Source: Tetmemena sp. SeJ-2015 (taxonomy: Eukaryota; Ciliophora; Spirotrichea; Sporadotrichida; Oxytrichidae). From it: DNA of 16,228 nt. The number at the start of each line of letters is the position of its first letter. The stretch's first letter is position 1. This document shows, piece by piece, positions 1 to 6,683 of this stretch. The DNA lies in contig JAJKFJ010007726.1 in the NCBI GenBank assembly GCA_027382625.1, positions 1 to 16,228 of the forward strand, read 5' to 3'. The notes beneath the pieces are model-generated. The model was given only the letters and a program-made list of their open reading frames with translations. It did not search any database and was not told the origin of the DNA. A program made the position numbers and the translations under genes.

Positions 1-1
1 G

Positions 2-274
2 AAACCTGACAAGTTTACATTAGGAGTTTTCTCTGTGGGCAAAATATTTGGCTGGATCTAATTAGTGCTCTTGGGAATATACGATCTCACCATTTACCTG
101 TATTTTACCCTTTACCCCGTTTCTGATCCAGTTGACAACAACAACAACAACAATAACGACGACGACTTGAGCTTCTTCAGCTAAATCAGCTTTATTAAAT
201 TTATTGTATTAATAAAGCTGCAAATTTAATGTGTTGAGAAGTTAAAAATATTTAAATATTTAGATGTAATCTGA
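2..274 (+). CDS. Membrane-protein paralogue, copy 1, C-terminal part
   Basis: The frame starting at base 2 runs 90 codons to TGA at 272-274 when TAA/TAG are read as Gln; the N-terminal part lies before the window. It opens at KPDKFTLGVF and continues through hydrophobic segments (about residues 5-38), then an Asn/Asp tract (seven N, three D) encoded by AAC/GAC repeats at about 137-166, then a hydrophobic/basic tail. It is nearly identical to copy 3 (12396-12660) and clearly related to copy 2 (5777-6403). An in-frame TAA at the GWIQ motif is kept in copy 3 and replaced by GAA (Glu) in copy 2, which supports Gln decoding. Several differences from copy 3 in this stretch are synonymous (TTA/TTG, GTG/GTC). 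I do not recognise the family. Confidence 0.7.
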
Positions 275-644
275 GTTAATATTCATATCCGTGCCAAATC
301 TTTAAGTAGCAAGATGAGTAGTAATTCTTTGCTTCAAAGTTACTTTAAATAATGGATTCTGATACCTATTTTTGATAAATCTACCTGAAATTTCGAACTG
401 CTTGTCTTTGAGCTAGATATATAATCCGAATTTGTGACACTCCAGAGTGCATTATGGCAAATTAAAATACATAAAAGCATTCTCAAATGAAATCTCTCGC
501 GAACTGCCAAATGACCTCACAAAAATTTTCTTACATTTCCCAATACTATGTCCTTTGATAATTTTGAGCCTTTATTTTTTTCTTTAGAGAGGGATCTATA
601 AAATGTTCTCACAAGATTTCAAAGTTCAGTATAACTCTTGCATC
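275..644. other. Decayed intergenic stretch downstream of copy 1
   Basis: No intact gene. It aligns to about 12660-13080 in unit 3. On the minus strand, short frames shared by both units (for example a KTSSS motif) look like remains of the gene whose clearest piece is at 645-788, but the frame is broken several times. Confidence 0.4.
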
Positions 645-788
645 TCATAATTAAGCATCTACCTCAATTACCGATGGATTAGCGTATTTTAAATTCTTTA
701 GAGAGGTCTCACAAAGCAAATAAATCTCCTCGCTTGCTTAAAGTCCATTATGATGCAGACGGAGGTGCACTATTTTATCTTTCTAATT
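645..788 (-). pseudogene. LRR-like gene remnant, unit 1
   Basis: A 47-residue minus-strand frame ending in TGA at 645-647, with TAA/TAG read as Gln. It contains HLRLHHNGL and then SLKNLKY, a Leu/Asn spacing reminiscent of leucine-rich repeats. The unit 3 equivalent (13178-13228, then 12690-13170) reads NQKGKIYSFRVNLNGL before a TGA, so the first 16 residues match in register (shared NQK, KI and NGL), and it is then displaced by a 22-nt insertion. It lies tail-to-tail with the membrane-protein gene. Breaks in both copies suggest a pseudogene. The LRR label is a visual impression only. Confidence 0.35.
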
Positions 789-1255
789 TAATATTCTTAT
801 TATTTAATTTACATTAATTAATCTTGCTAAATCTTAATAAAACTAACTTCATTTATGTTAACTTCTTTATAATTTATTAATCAATAAAATATTTTAGATT
901 TAATGCATTTAATTCTAAAATATGCCCTTCTATACTATATTATAAAATCGTTTATTTTTTCATTCTAAATTTTATTCTTAATTTGTAAATTAGGAGGACC
1001 TCTTAATGAAAAATAATTTGCTCCTAAAATAAATAAAAAAATTAGAGAAATGTATAGCACACTCATTTAACATCTAGAAAAGTAAAAGTAATTTTTTAAG
1101 AGTTAGATAGTTTTAATAAGAAGTCTAAATTAATAAATAATGCGAGTTAATTTTAACAGAAATTTAATTTTTTAATAAAGAATTAAATTTTATAATTTTA
1201 ATGTATTAAAGTATATTATGTGAAATAATTTAATTGAAAATAAGAAAACATATAA
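789..1255. other. AT-rich intergenic stretch
   Basis: Very AT-rich, many short poly-A/T runs, loosely alignable to about 13229-13800 of unit 3. I see no supported gene, repeat array or RNA gene here. Confidence 0.5.
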
Positions 1256-1450
1256 AGTGTAATTAATTTATTTAAAAATGATCTAGAGTGGCTTTGATGC
1301 GAATTATTATTATAGTTGATTAATTAAATTGTGGCTAAATTTAATTTAAATCAGGAATTATTAAAATGTACACAATGTTTGGTCTAAAATTAAAAAATAT
1401 TTCCATATAAATAGATAATGGAGCTATCTAATAACAAATAAGAAAGATGA
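1256..1450 (+). pseudogene. Plus-strand gene 3' remnant, unit 1
   Basis: Plus-strand frame (Gln for TAA/TAG) interrupted by TGA at 1295-1297. It reads NDLEWL before that stop and later IVAKFNLNQELLK. The same ending appears on the opposite strand in the convergent gene (IVDKYNLNQELLK on minus) and in unit 3 on plus (13802-13903, ending NLNQDLLK then TGA) and on minus (14150-14731, ending NLNQVLLK). The two convergent genes are therefore inverted paralogues, and this copy is decayed: it has one internal TGA and reads past the position where unit 3 stops. Confidence 0.45.
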
Positions 1451-1577
1451 AGAACATCAATAACTGAAAGTATCATTTGCTCTGTGATGTTATGAACGGT
1501 GTCTATCATCTAGTTTCTATTGATTATTCATGCATTCATTTTAATAATTCCTGATTTAAATTATATTTATCTACAAT
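1328..1577. repeat. Inverted repeat, 41-bp arms (unit 1)
   Basis: Arms at 1328-1368 and 1537-1577 are reverse complements at 38 of 41 positions, separated by 168 bp. They are the 3' coding ends of two convergent paralogous genes (see 1256-1450 and the minus-strand frame ending at 1536). The same structure recurs at 13862-13902 / 14151-14191 with a longer spacer, so it predates the unit 1/3 duplication. Confidence 0.8.
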
Positions 1578-2194
1578 ATAAATTTAAACAAACACACATA
1601 AAAGTAATTCTAGACCCAGAAAGCATACACTAATTAAACTTTCTACTACTTATTATGGGATGAATATGAATTAGTGATCGCTGATTTTATTTTTACAAAT
1701 ACAAGAAAATTCATTTGTAGTGTACTGGACAGGGATTTGCTTTTAAGCACTTGCATTTCCATTTAGAAAACCATCAATCTTATTTAGGGTTTCTTCCTTG
1801 CTCTCCTTCAAGTTTTGCTTTATTTAAGTTCTAGTATCTTTCAATTCATTTACTCTATAAGTACTTTGTAAAATATAGTGTATGGCTTACCTTTTTCACG
1901 ACTTTGTTTTATTATTTGATACTTGATAGAAAAGCATTTGCAAATCTCTCTCTAAAAGACATTTTTTTTTAAAGCTGAACTTAAGTTTCATCTCTAGCTG
2001 TGATAGTATCAATAAGGTTTTAGAAGGCTATATGATAATAAGGATGAGTTTAAATTATGCGCTAAACTTATTTAGAATCCACATAAAATATATAAGTGAA
2101 AAAAGGTTTACTTACAATGGATGTTGAAATCACAATCACGGAGACACTAAGATAGCGCGGTGGTCCTTTTCTAAGCTTCAGTCCTGACTCTCAT
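1536..2194 (-). CDS. Spliced coiled-coil gene carried by element 1
   Basis: Candidate three-exon minus-strand gene, Gln for TAA/TAG. Exon 1 starts at ATG 2194 (MRVRTEAQKRTTALSQ...) and ends at 2116. Intron 1 spans 2115-2028 (88 nt, GTAAGT...ATATAG). Exon 2, 2027-1891, is open for its whole length (FQNLIDTITARDETQVQ, then MSFRERFANAFLSSIKQQ). Intron 2 starts GTAAGC at 1890; the acceptor is uncertain, an AAAG in phase at about 1819-1818 being the best. Exon 3 contains LKESKEETLNKIDGFLNGN, strongly charged and coiled-coil-like. No TGA occurs before the element's end at 1656, and the frame runs into the host flank, stopping at 1536-1538. Soluble, helical, of unknown function; not transposase-like. 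Exon continuity across a phase-consistent intron 1 is the best evidence. Confidence 0.5.
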
Positions 2195-2317
2195 TTTCTT
2201 TAATTAATTTATGAAAATTTTATTTAATATTACCTTAATATATTCTGCTGTCTCTTGCTCTGTAATTCAATTTATTTGTAAATATCAGACTTCAATCATC
2301 TAATCATATTCATCCCA
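1656..2317. mobile_element. Element 1: 662-bp TA-flanked insertion with TIRs
   Basis: Perfect 14-bp terminal inverted repeats TGGGATGAATATGA at 1656-1669 and 2304-2317, extended imperfectly inward by TTAG. TA lies immediately outside each end (1654-1655, 2318-2319). Unit 3 has the uninterrupted sequence at about 14256-14280: deleting the element plus one TA from unit 1 gives a sequence of the same length, differing by only a few substitutions. This is what a TA target duplication predicts, as in Tc1/mariner-type transposons and in ciliate internal eliminated sequences. It sits inside the minus-strand gene matching 14150-14731, and removal restores the frame (GK-QQVVES against GK-YEVVES). Confidence 0.85.
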
Positions 2318-2319
2318 TA

Positions 2320-2656
2320 TTTACCATTATATTATTTCATATAATAAAAGCTTCCAAAGCTTAGATCGTGGAAATTTTCTACAGAGTATTCTTGTGCATA
2401 TATTTAAAAATAATATTTAATTTAACAGAAGAGTGAAATATTTAAATTCAAATTTTAATCACTTTTTATAGATTTTAAAAATTATCCATTAACATGAATT
2501 ATGTACCCGAAAAATATTTACTTTTTTTGTGGTTGTTACTGAGTATGTGCCAGCTATCTCTACTTTATAGAATTCAATTATATTTTTTAATCTACCTACG
2601 ATTACCTTATTTAACTAGCTAATTGAGGCATTAAATTCATAACTGCCAAAGATTCA
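2320..2656 (-). pseudogene. Middle part of minus-strand LRR-like gene, unit 1
   Basis: Aligns closely to 14270-14600 in unit 3. With one 1-nt adjustment near 2510-2535 the minus strand reads the same residues as unit 3 (KVEIAGTYSVTTTK; IIHVNGQFLKSIKSDQ; IKYYFQIYAQEYS; SFYYMKQYNGKY). Differences fall at all codon positions, so recent constraint is not evident. The frame is broken by that 1-nt indel, by another indel around 2568-2590, and by element 1. Confidence 0.45.
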
Positions 2657-3031
2657 TCACTTGAGTGAAGTATATTCAAAAACATTTTATAATTAAGCTT
2701 TTAAATTTATCATATTTAATAAACTGTATTTCATTAATCTTAATTTCACCAAATATTTGTACATCATGGAATTAAATAACTGTATCGTTTCATTGCACAT
2801 GTTTGATTTATAAAATCGAAATAAATTATAGTTAATCTATGACAGGTGCCTAAGATTTAAATAATAATTAGACCTTTATTATATAAAGCATGAGATTCTG
2901 AGAAACTTATATCCTCTAGTTAATTTATATAGACCACAGAAGTAAATAAAAGAATTTAAAGATGAATCCTTTATAGCTGCTGTGTGGTGCTTTAAAAATG
3001 ATTAAAAATTAAATTCATATTATACGCGTAG
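2657..3031 (-). pseudogene. N-terminal part of minus-strand LRR-like gene, unit 1
   Basis: Open for 124 codons on minus from 3031 to TGA 2657-2659 with TAA/TAG as Gln. Contains YFCGLYKLTRGYKFLRISCF, NYYLNLRHL, NMCNETIQLFNSMMYKY and LVKLRLMKYSLLNMINLKAQ; the last has LRR-like Leu spacing. In two stretches aligned to unit 3, 9 of 14 substitutions I counted fall at third positions of this frame, the best sign of past coding constraint in the region. The downstream continuation (HSSDESLAVMNLMPQL) is in another frame, so this copy is broken or an intron has been missed. No convincing start codon was fixed. Confidence 0.45.
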
Positions 3032-3425
3032 TCATGCTTTAGCTCTTCTAAAGCGATAAAATATTTTAATTTTGAGAATTTCTCTTGAATTTAAGCACTA
3101 AAATGCAAGCATATCATTTAATCTTAAATATTGCAACATTTTATAGGTCAAATACGAATAGTTGATCGAGAATTGGTTTTTCTCGAAAAAAAACTCTAGA
3201 TTATTAGCCCTTTTAGAAATCGGGGTTTGATGTAGTGTCTAAAAAATATAATTGCAGTTCTTGGACGTTTCAAAATTCCACTTTTTTTATAAGTCTCAGT
3301 CTCTTAAATTATCTTTTACCATTTTTCAAACTTCAATTTGCTCTCAACTTTATTTGACTATATCTTCTAGCTTTATCCGACTATCTTCTTAATAATCCGA
3401 CAATAAATTTATTCGCATCACTTGA

Positions 3426-3444
3426 GGGAGGGAGGAGGGTAGGG
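3426..3444 (+). other. G-quadruplex-forming motif
   Basis: Four GGG runs with loops of 1, 4 and 2 bases (GGG-A-GGG-AGGA-GGG-TA-GGG) inside element 2. It stands out in such AT-rich DNA. Whether it folds is not shown by the sequence. Confidence 0.7.
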
Positions 3445-3578
3445 TTTGAGAAGTTTTAGAAATGTGATAAAGGCAATGACTTCAAAGGTTGCAATTCCTC
3501 ACGAATCTTATTTTCATATTGCTCTCAGGACTATAATGGGTCAGAAATTGAAATGTTAATAAAAATGAATGATATACA

Positions 3579-3644
3579 TAGACCACCCCAATTAGCACCA
3601 ATGACCACCTGATTTCGCACCATCAACCTCCCCATATCGCACCA
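3579..3644. repeat. 22-bp degenerate tandem repeat, 3 copies
   Basis: Units 3579-3600, 3601-3622 and 3623-3644, each 22 bp and each ending GCACCA, with CCACC or CCTCC in the first half. As 22 is not a multiple of three, the repeat changes frame with each unit and is unlikely to encode a periodic peptide. It lies within element 2 next to the intron candidate. Confidence 0.75.
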
Positions 3645-3645
3645 G

Positions 3646-3670
3646 CTAATTAATTGTCTATTGCACTTAC
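3646..3670 (-). other. Candidate 25-nt intron
   Basis: On minus this reads GTAAGT at the 5' end and TTAATTAG at the 3' end, 25 nt long, the size and form of the very short introns known in some ciliates. Surrounding exon frames are not resolved, so this is a suggestion. Confidence 0.3.
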
Positions 3671-3726
3671 CCATCGCTGTAGTTTGTGTAAATCTCCTCG
3701 TTGCCGCACACTTGCATTATCTGCTC

Positions 3727-3728
<2 letters not shown>

Positions 3729-3769
<41 letters not shown>
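3729..3769. repeat. (TA)n microsatellite, about 20 copies
   Basis: Uninterrupted TA repeat of 41 bp inside element 2. Read through on minus it gives an Ile-Tyr repeat in the 3525-3968 frame. Such tracts change length easily, which may explain why the downstream frame is unclear. Confidence 0.95.
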
Positions 3770-3773
<4 letters not shown>

Positions 3774-4173
3774 GGCTTGAAGTATGTATTCTAATAGCCA
3801 TTCCAGTGACTGTATCTCTTGAGATTGACGGTTTTCTTTCCTCAACTTAGAATCTAATGCGATAAGCGCAATATATTTCTTGGCGCACCCATTAATGTAA
3901 CCACCTTGCTCCGATGAATTTGCAATTGTGTGTGCCCAAGCTTTTGACAAGTTTTGTAGTTGAATCTATCAGAGGGATCCTTCCAGAAATATTCTAGCCG
4001 CGGTATTTAGAATTGGTCGATAAATATAGAACTCTGCTCAAAGCACTGTTATTCAAGCTCTACCATTGTTGCACGAGATAAATAAAACCCAAATACATAT
4101 TAAGGGTGAATTTAATTAGTAGTTATTTAAGAGAAAAACCAATTCTCGAAAAACTATTCGTTTTTGACCTATA

Positions 4174-4720
4174 TATAGTGTAGTTAAATAATTAAGGAAT
4201 TTGAGATAAAAATAAATCAGAATTTTTAATTTAACTTTTAATTGAAAAAATCTTTGGTTTGCTCAACGTAGATTCATTAAATTTCATCGCTAAATTCTTA
4301 CATATATATTAGCTTGGTTTTTATAAAAAATGCTTCTCTCTTCTTCTTATATTTCTGAATTTTTATTGATAATTCTCCTAATAATATTTTACTTATAATC
4401 CTTAGATAGATTAAGGTAAAGTCAGATATGAGTGTTATTTTATGTTTGAAAATAAATCTCTATTAAACTATCTTTGTTATAATTTGAATGGATGATTGAG
4501 AGTATTTAAATATCCACATCTTTAGAATAGTAATATATAATACTTAAGAACATTTAAAAGATAACCCCAAAATATTTGTACTAGCCTTTATAAAACAGGT
4601 CAATAACTATGTTCGAACTAGACTTGGAAGTATAAAGAAAACTTACTATAGTTTTAGCCACATTATTAAATTAAAACTAAAAAAGTTAACAATCTTGATT
4701 TGTACCAATGTTTGGTTTGA
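4174..4720. other. Conserved non-coding block A and flanks
   Basis: No gene supported. From 4486 it holds a block beginning GAATGGATGATTGAGAGTAT, found again at 10900 and 15828 with few changes and at 9215 in diverged form. The block runs about 170 bp to the CTTGGAAGTATAAAGA motif at about 4623-4638. Its repetition at a similar place in every unit marks it as part of the ancestral unit; a role (regulatory or replication-related) is not shown. Confidence 0.6.
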
Positions 4721-5306
4721 ACTTGCCAAGAAGAATTGTTGGCTTTTACTTTGCGTATAGTGAGGCGAAATGAACTTAATATTTTCTAACTTAGTCCTCT
4801 ATATTTTAACGAAGTTGAGTGTTTTAATTTAATAGAGGTGTGCGAGATTATGGTGAGAACAGAAGTCCTGCTAAAACACACACCACTCCATAAGTTAGAT
4901 CTATCTGGTCTTAGAATAATTATTCGCTCTCCAAGGTTAAGTAGGCAATATGAAGATAATAAAAGATAAATTGGCAGAGAGTTGCATTCGAATGTTGCTT
5001 TTTCCTCAGTTTTATCTTGAAAGTGGAAGTATAGACAAATTTCTTTCACCTAATGTCATGGTTCATTTTTTAATTTAACACATAGAATCTTAGAGCCAAT
5101 GAGAGTTATGAAAGGAGGAGCAGAGATGATTGAGTCCTTTATATTTTTTCAGTCCTAGTAGAGGCAGAATATCTATTGAGCGAACTCTTTGGGTTGTCGT
5201 GAGTAGGCAATGGTATGTATTTTTCAAGTTATCATATTTTGTTATTTATGCCTTGCATAATTAACCCTTAATTCTAATTACATTTATTAAATTATATTCT
5301 AGCCAC
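4662..5306. mobile_element. Putative 645-bp insertion flanked by AGCCAC
   Basis: AGCCAC occurs at 4656-4661 and 5301-5306. In unit 2 (11042-11080) the two flanks, ATAAAGA and GGTGAAGTACGG, are joined with 27 bp between; removing 4662-5306 from unit 1 gives exactly 27 bp too. The segment therefore behaves as an insertion with a 6-bp duplication, or as a deletion in unit 2. Its left boundary and start are also present in unit 3 (16000 onward). No terminal inverted repeats were found. It contains the LRR-like frame 4721-5179. Confidence 0.45.
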
Positions 5307-5383
5307 TGTAGGTGAAATACGGTTTAAAATATATAGTAAAAATAAATTTTAGAAAGATTAGCATCTTTGAATTTTCATAGTGA
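4721..5383 (+). pseudogene. Plus-strand LRR-like frame with internal TGAs
   Basis: One continuous reading frame from 4721 to TGA 5381-5383, interrupted by TGA at 5018-5020 and 5177-5179, with TAA/TAG read as Gln. The first 99 residues contain LLAFTLRIVRRNELNIF and PLHKLDLSGLRI, an LRR-like motif; ATG at 4850 is a possible start of a 56-residue product. The second part includes HRILEPMRVMKGGAEMIESF. The unit 3 copy (16078-16179) keeps ELLAFTL.IV and FNEV.SFN but has its own TGA and a 4-nt indel. The run of protein-like sequence on both sides of the TGAs suggests a decayed gene; TGA read as an amino acid in this organism is an alternative, though genes ending in TGA here argue against it. Confidence 0.4.
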
Positions 5384-5776
5384 GAATTTTAAAAAACATA
5401 TTTTTATCTTCATCAAGTTAAAGTTAAATCATACATAGTAATGTTCAATTTTAAGGACAAAAAAATATGACTATAATTTCATTATAAACTCAAATTTATT
5501 TTAATTTGTGATCAAAGTGAGATTCTTAGAATGTTTTTCAAAGTGAATGATTTTTTTCCCTCTATTTTTAAATTAGAACTTAATGTTAAAGAAATGATTA
5601 AATTGATCTTGAATTTCGCTTGGATCAATTTTCCATTTTAAGAATGCTTCTACTGCTTTTAAGCTTATTCAATATATTTCTTATGAATAATTTGATTAAT
5701 ATTTTTTAAGAAAAAAATAGTTTAATGCAGAAGTAACTGAAATTAGCAAGATAAAAAGCAGTAAAATAATATACTC
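5384..5776. other. Upstream region of the intact membrane-protein gene
   Basis: AT-rich, no gene. It holds the inverted pair at 5600-5631. I could not identify a TATA box or start-site signal with confidence in such AT-rich DNA. Confidence 0.5.
5600..5631. promoter_or_regulatory. Inverted repeat upstream of gene copy 2
   Basis: Arms AAATTGATC (5600-5608) and GATCAATTT (5623-5631), 14-base spacer, 146 bp before the ATG at 5777. A similar GATC...GATCA pair separated by a comparable AT-rich spacer lies at about 11375-11400, upstream of copy 3. Could be a protein-binding palindrome or a hairpin; no function is shown. Confidence 0.35.
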
Positions 5777-6403
5777 ATGAATATAAGTTTAAAATCCATT
5801 TTAAGTAAAGATATAAATCAGAAAATATTTTCTAAAAGTTTCAATTTATATATATATTGGTTCGGATTAACTGTCTTATTACTTTTGCTGATATCACAAA
5901 TGGATTTATCAGTTCCTTTACCTTAAAATCCGTCATTGACATTTTTGAAAAACGGATTGACTCAATGGAAATCATAATACGATATAAAAATGGATTCTAA
6001 CTCTTTCCACTCCATAAAAGAGTATTACAATGTACAAGGATCATCAGGAATAGACTATGGAAATATTCTCAATTCAGTGGCCGATTTTTTATACACAGCT
6101 TATCTGGCGGTAGGAATAAATCTTACTTATTTAAATTATATTTAAAGGAATTTATAGATGAATTTAATAATGGGCGGTTTCTTTAATGGAGCTACCATTT
6201 ATGCTCTTGCGAACGTAGATGGGAGACCTGACAAGTAAACTCTGGAAATTTTCTCAGTGGCGGCAGTATTGAATTGGATCGAATTGACTCTCATGGGAAT
6301 ATACAATCTCATCAATTTAGTGATATATACATTCTTTACTCCTTCCAATTTCAAAGGGAGCTTAATTATAAATTATCTATAAAATTTAATTTCTAAAAAG
6401 TGA
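5777..6403 (+). CDS. Small multi-pass membrane protein, intact copy 2
   Basis: A 208-residue product from ATG 5777 (first ATG after an in-frame TGA at 5738-5740) to TGA 6401-6403. Six glutamines are TAA or TAG (residues 50, 67, 123, 127, 154, 202) and four are CAA or CAG. Hydrophobic segments: about 24-40 (YWFGLTVLLLLLIS), 101-118, 129-146, 157-176 and 179-188, suggesting four or five membrane passes; residues 41-100 are polar (TFLKNGLTQWKS, NNVQ-type Tyr/Asn-rich stretch). It matches copy 3 over TFLK.GL..W.S...., SNSF, GN/GS...DY, ADxLYxAY and PDK.TL..FSV, and copy 1 from PDK on. Unlike them it lacks the Asn tract before the C-terminus. It is the only unbroken copy in the window. No intron is needed. 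Family not recognised; I assign no function. Confidence 0.8.
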
Positions 6404-6683
6404 AAAATATTATCTATACAATAAAATATAAGAATGAATAAAGTATTTTTATAAATTAAAAGAATACTCAATTTTCTATTTGTAATTAGTAATTAAATAT
6501 CCCATTATCAGGTGAAATTTTTAAGTAATATAAATGGAATAAATATTTTAGCCAAGATTTACTATAGAATTTAATAGTTTAGAGTCATGGAAAAAATAAT
6601 ACAACGGCTACAGATTTAATACACTCTTATATTACAAGTACAAGTTTATTTATTGGCAACTTTATCGCAAAGAGCTTTCATCT
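6404..6683. other. AT-rich intergenic stretch
   Basis: Nothing supported. No counterpart of the LRR-like remnants that follow copies 1 and 3 was visible. Confidence 0.4.

Larger units (their letters stand above)
3525..4066 (-). pseudogene. Frameshifted gene carried by element 2
   Basis: Minus-strand ATG at 4066 opens a 74-codon frame (MVELEQQCFEQSSIFIDQFQ, then IPRLEYFWKDPSDRFNYKT) that turns non-protein-like after about residue 40 and stops at 3842-3844. The adjacent frame, open from 3968 to TGA 3525-3527 (147 codons), continues with AWAHTIANSSEQGGYINGCA and a coiled-coil-like stretch (LRKENRQSQEIQSLEWLLEY), then Ile-Tyr repeats from the (TA)n tract. A single 1-nt change near 3940-3950 would join the halves; no intron fits well there. 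In-frame TAA/TAG in both halves read as Gln. The part beyond the TA tract is uncertain: a 25-nt intron candidate lies at 3646-3670. Function unknown; no DDE motif seen. Confidence 0.5.
3146..4169. mobile_element. Element 2: 1024-bp insertion with 39-bp TIRs
   Basis: Terminal inverted repeats at 3146-3184 and 4131-4169 match at 36 of 39 positions, beginning GGTCAAA and sharing CGAGAATTGGTTTTTCTC. TATA flanks both ends (3142-3145, 4170-4173), a TA or TATA target duplication. Unit 3 carries the empty site near 15350-15375, where sequence matching both flanks is continuous (TTAAATAATT and AATTTGA follow directly). The interior is more GC-rich than its surroundings and carries a minus-strand gene (4066 downward), a (TA)n tract, a 22-bp tandem repeat and a G-rich motif. 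I recognise no transposase, so it is probably non-autonomous or a germline element mobilised in trans. Confidence 0.85.
1..5776. repeat. Tandem unit 1 (5' end outside window)
   Basis: First of three diverged copies of a multi-gene unit. Alignable stretches against unit 3 are 1-790 with 12396-13228, 1301-1655 with about 13835-14267, 2318-2990 with about 14268-15060, 3031-3143 with about 15249-15374, and 4174-4880 with about 15370-16228. The offset changes from about 12.4 kb to 11.3 kb mainly because unit 1 carries two inserted elements (1656-2317 and 3146-4169). Order and strand of the parts are the same as in unit 3, so this is one ancestral duplication rather than scattered repeats. Confidence 0.8.

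Noticed and set aside
2130..2200. Possible tRNA in the GC-richer stretch on minus
   Set aside because: No cloverleaf or T-loop consensus could be drawn; the stretch reads well as exon 1 of the element 1 gene.
3579..3644. CRISPR-like array
   Set aside because: Three directly abutting degenerate units with no spacers, in eukaryotic DNA.
3717..3950. Reading the Ile-Tyr repeat as a real protein repeat
   Set aside because: It is simply the (TA)n microsatellite read in frame.
4786..5049. Minus-strand 87-codon standard-code frame
   Set aside because: Antisense to the plus-strand LRR-like frame, which has a paralogue in unit 3 at the protein level.
6105..6157. Intron in membrane-protein copy 2 (GTAGGA...TTATAG)
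   Set aside because: The bases stay in frame and the encoded residues align without gap to copy 3, so no intron is needed.
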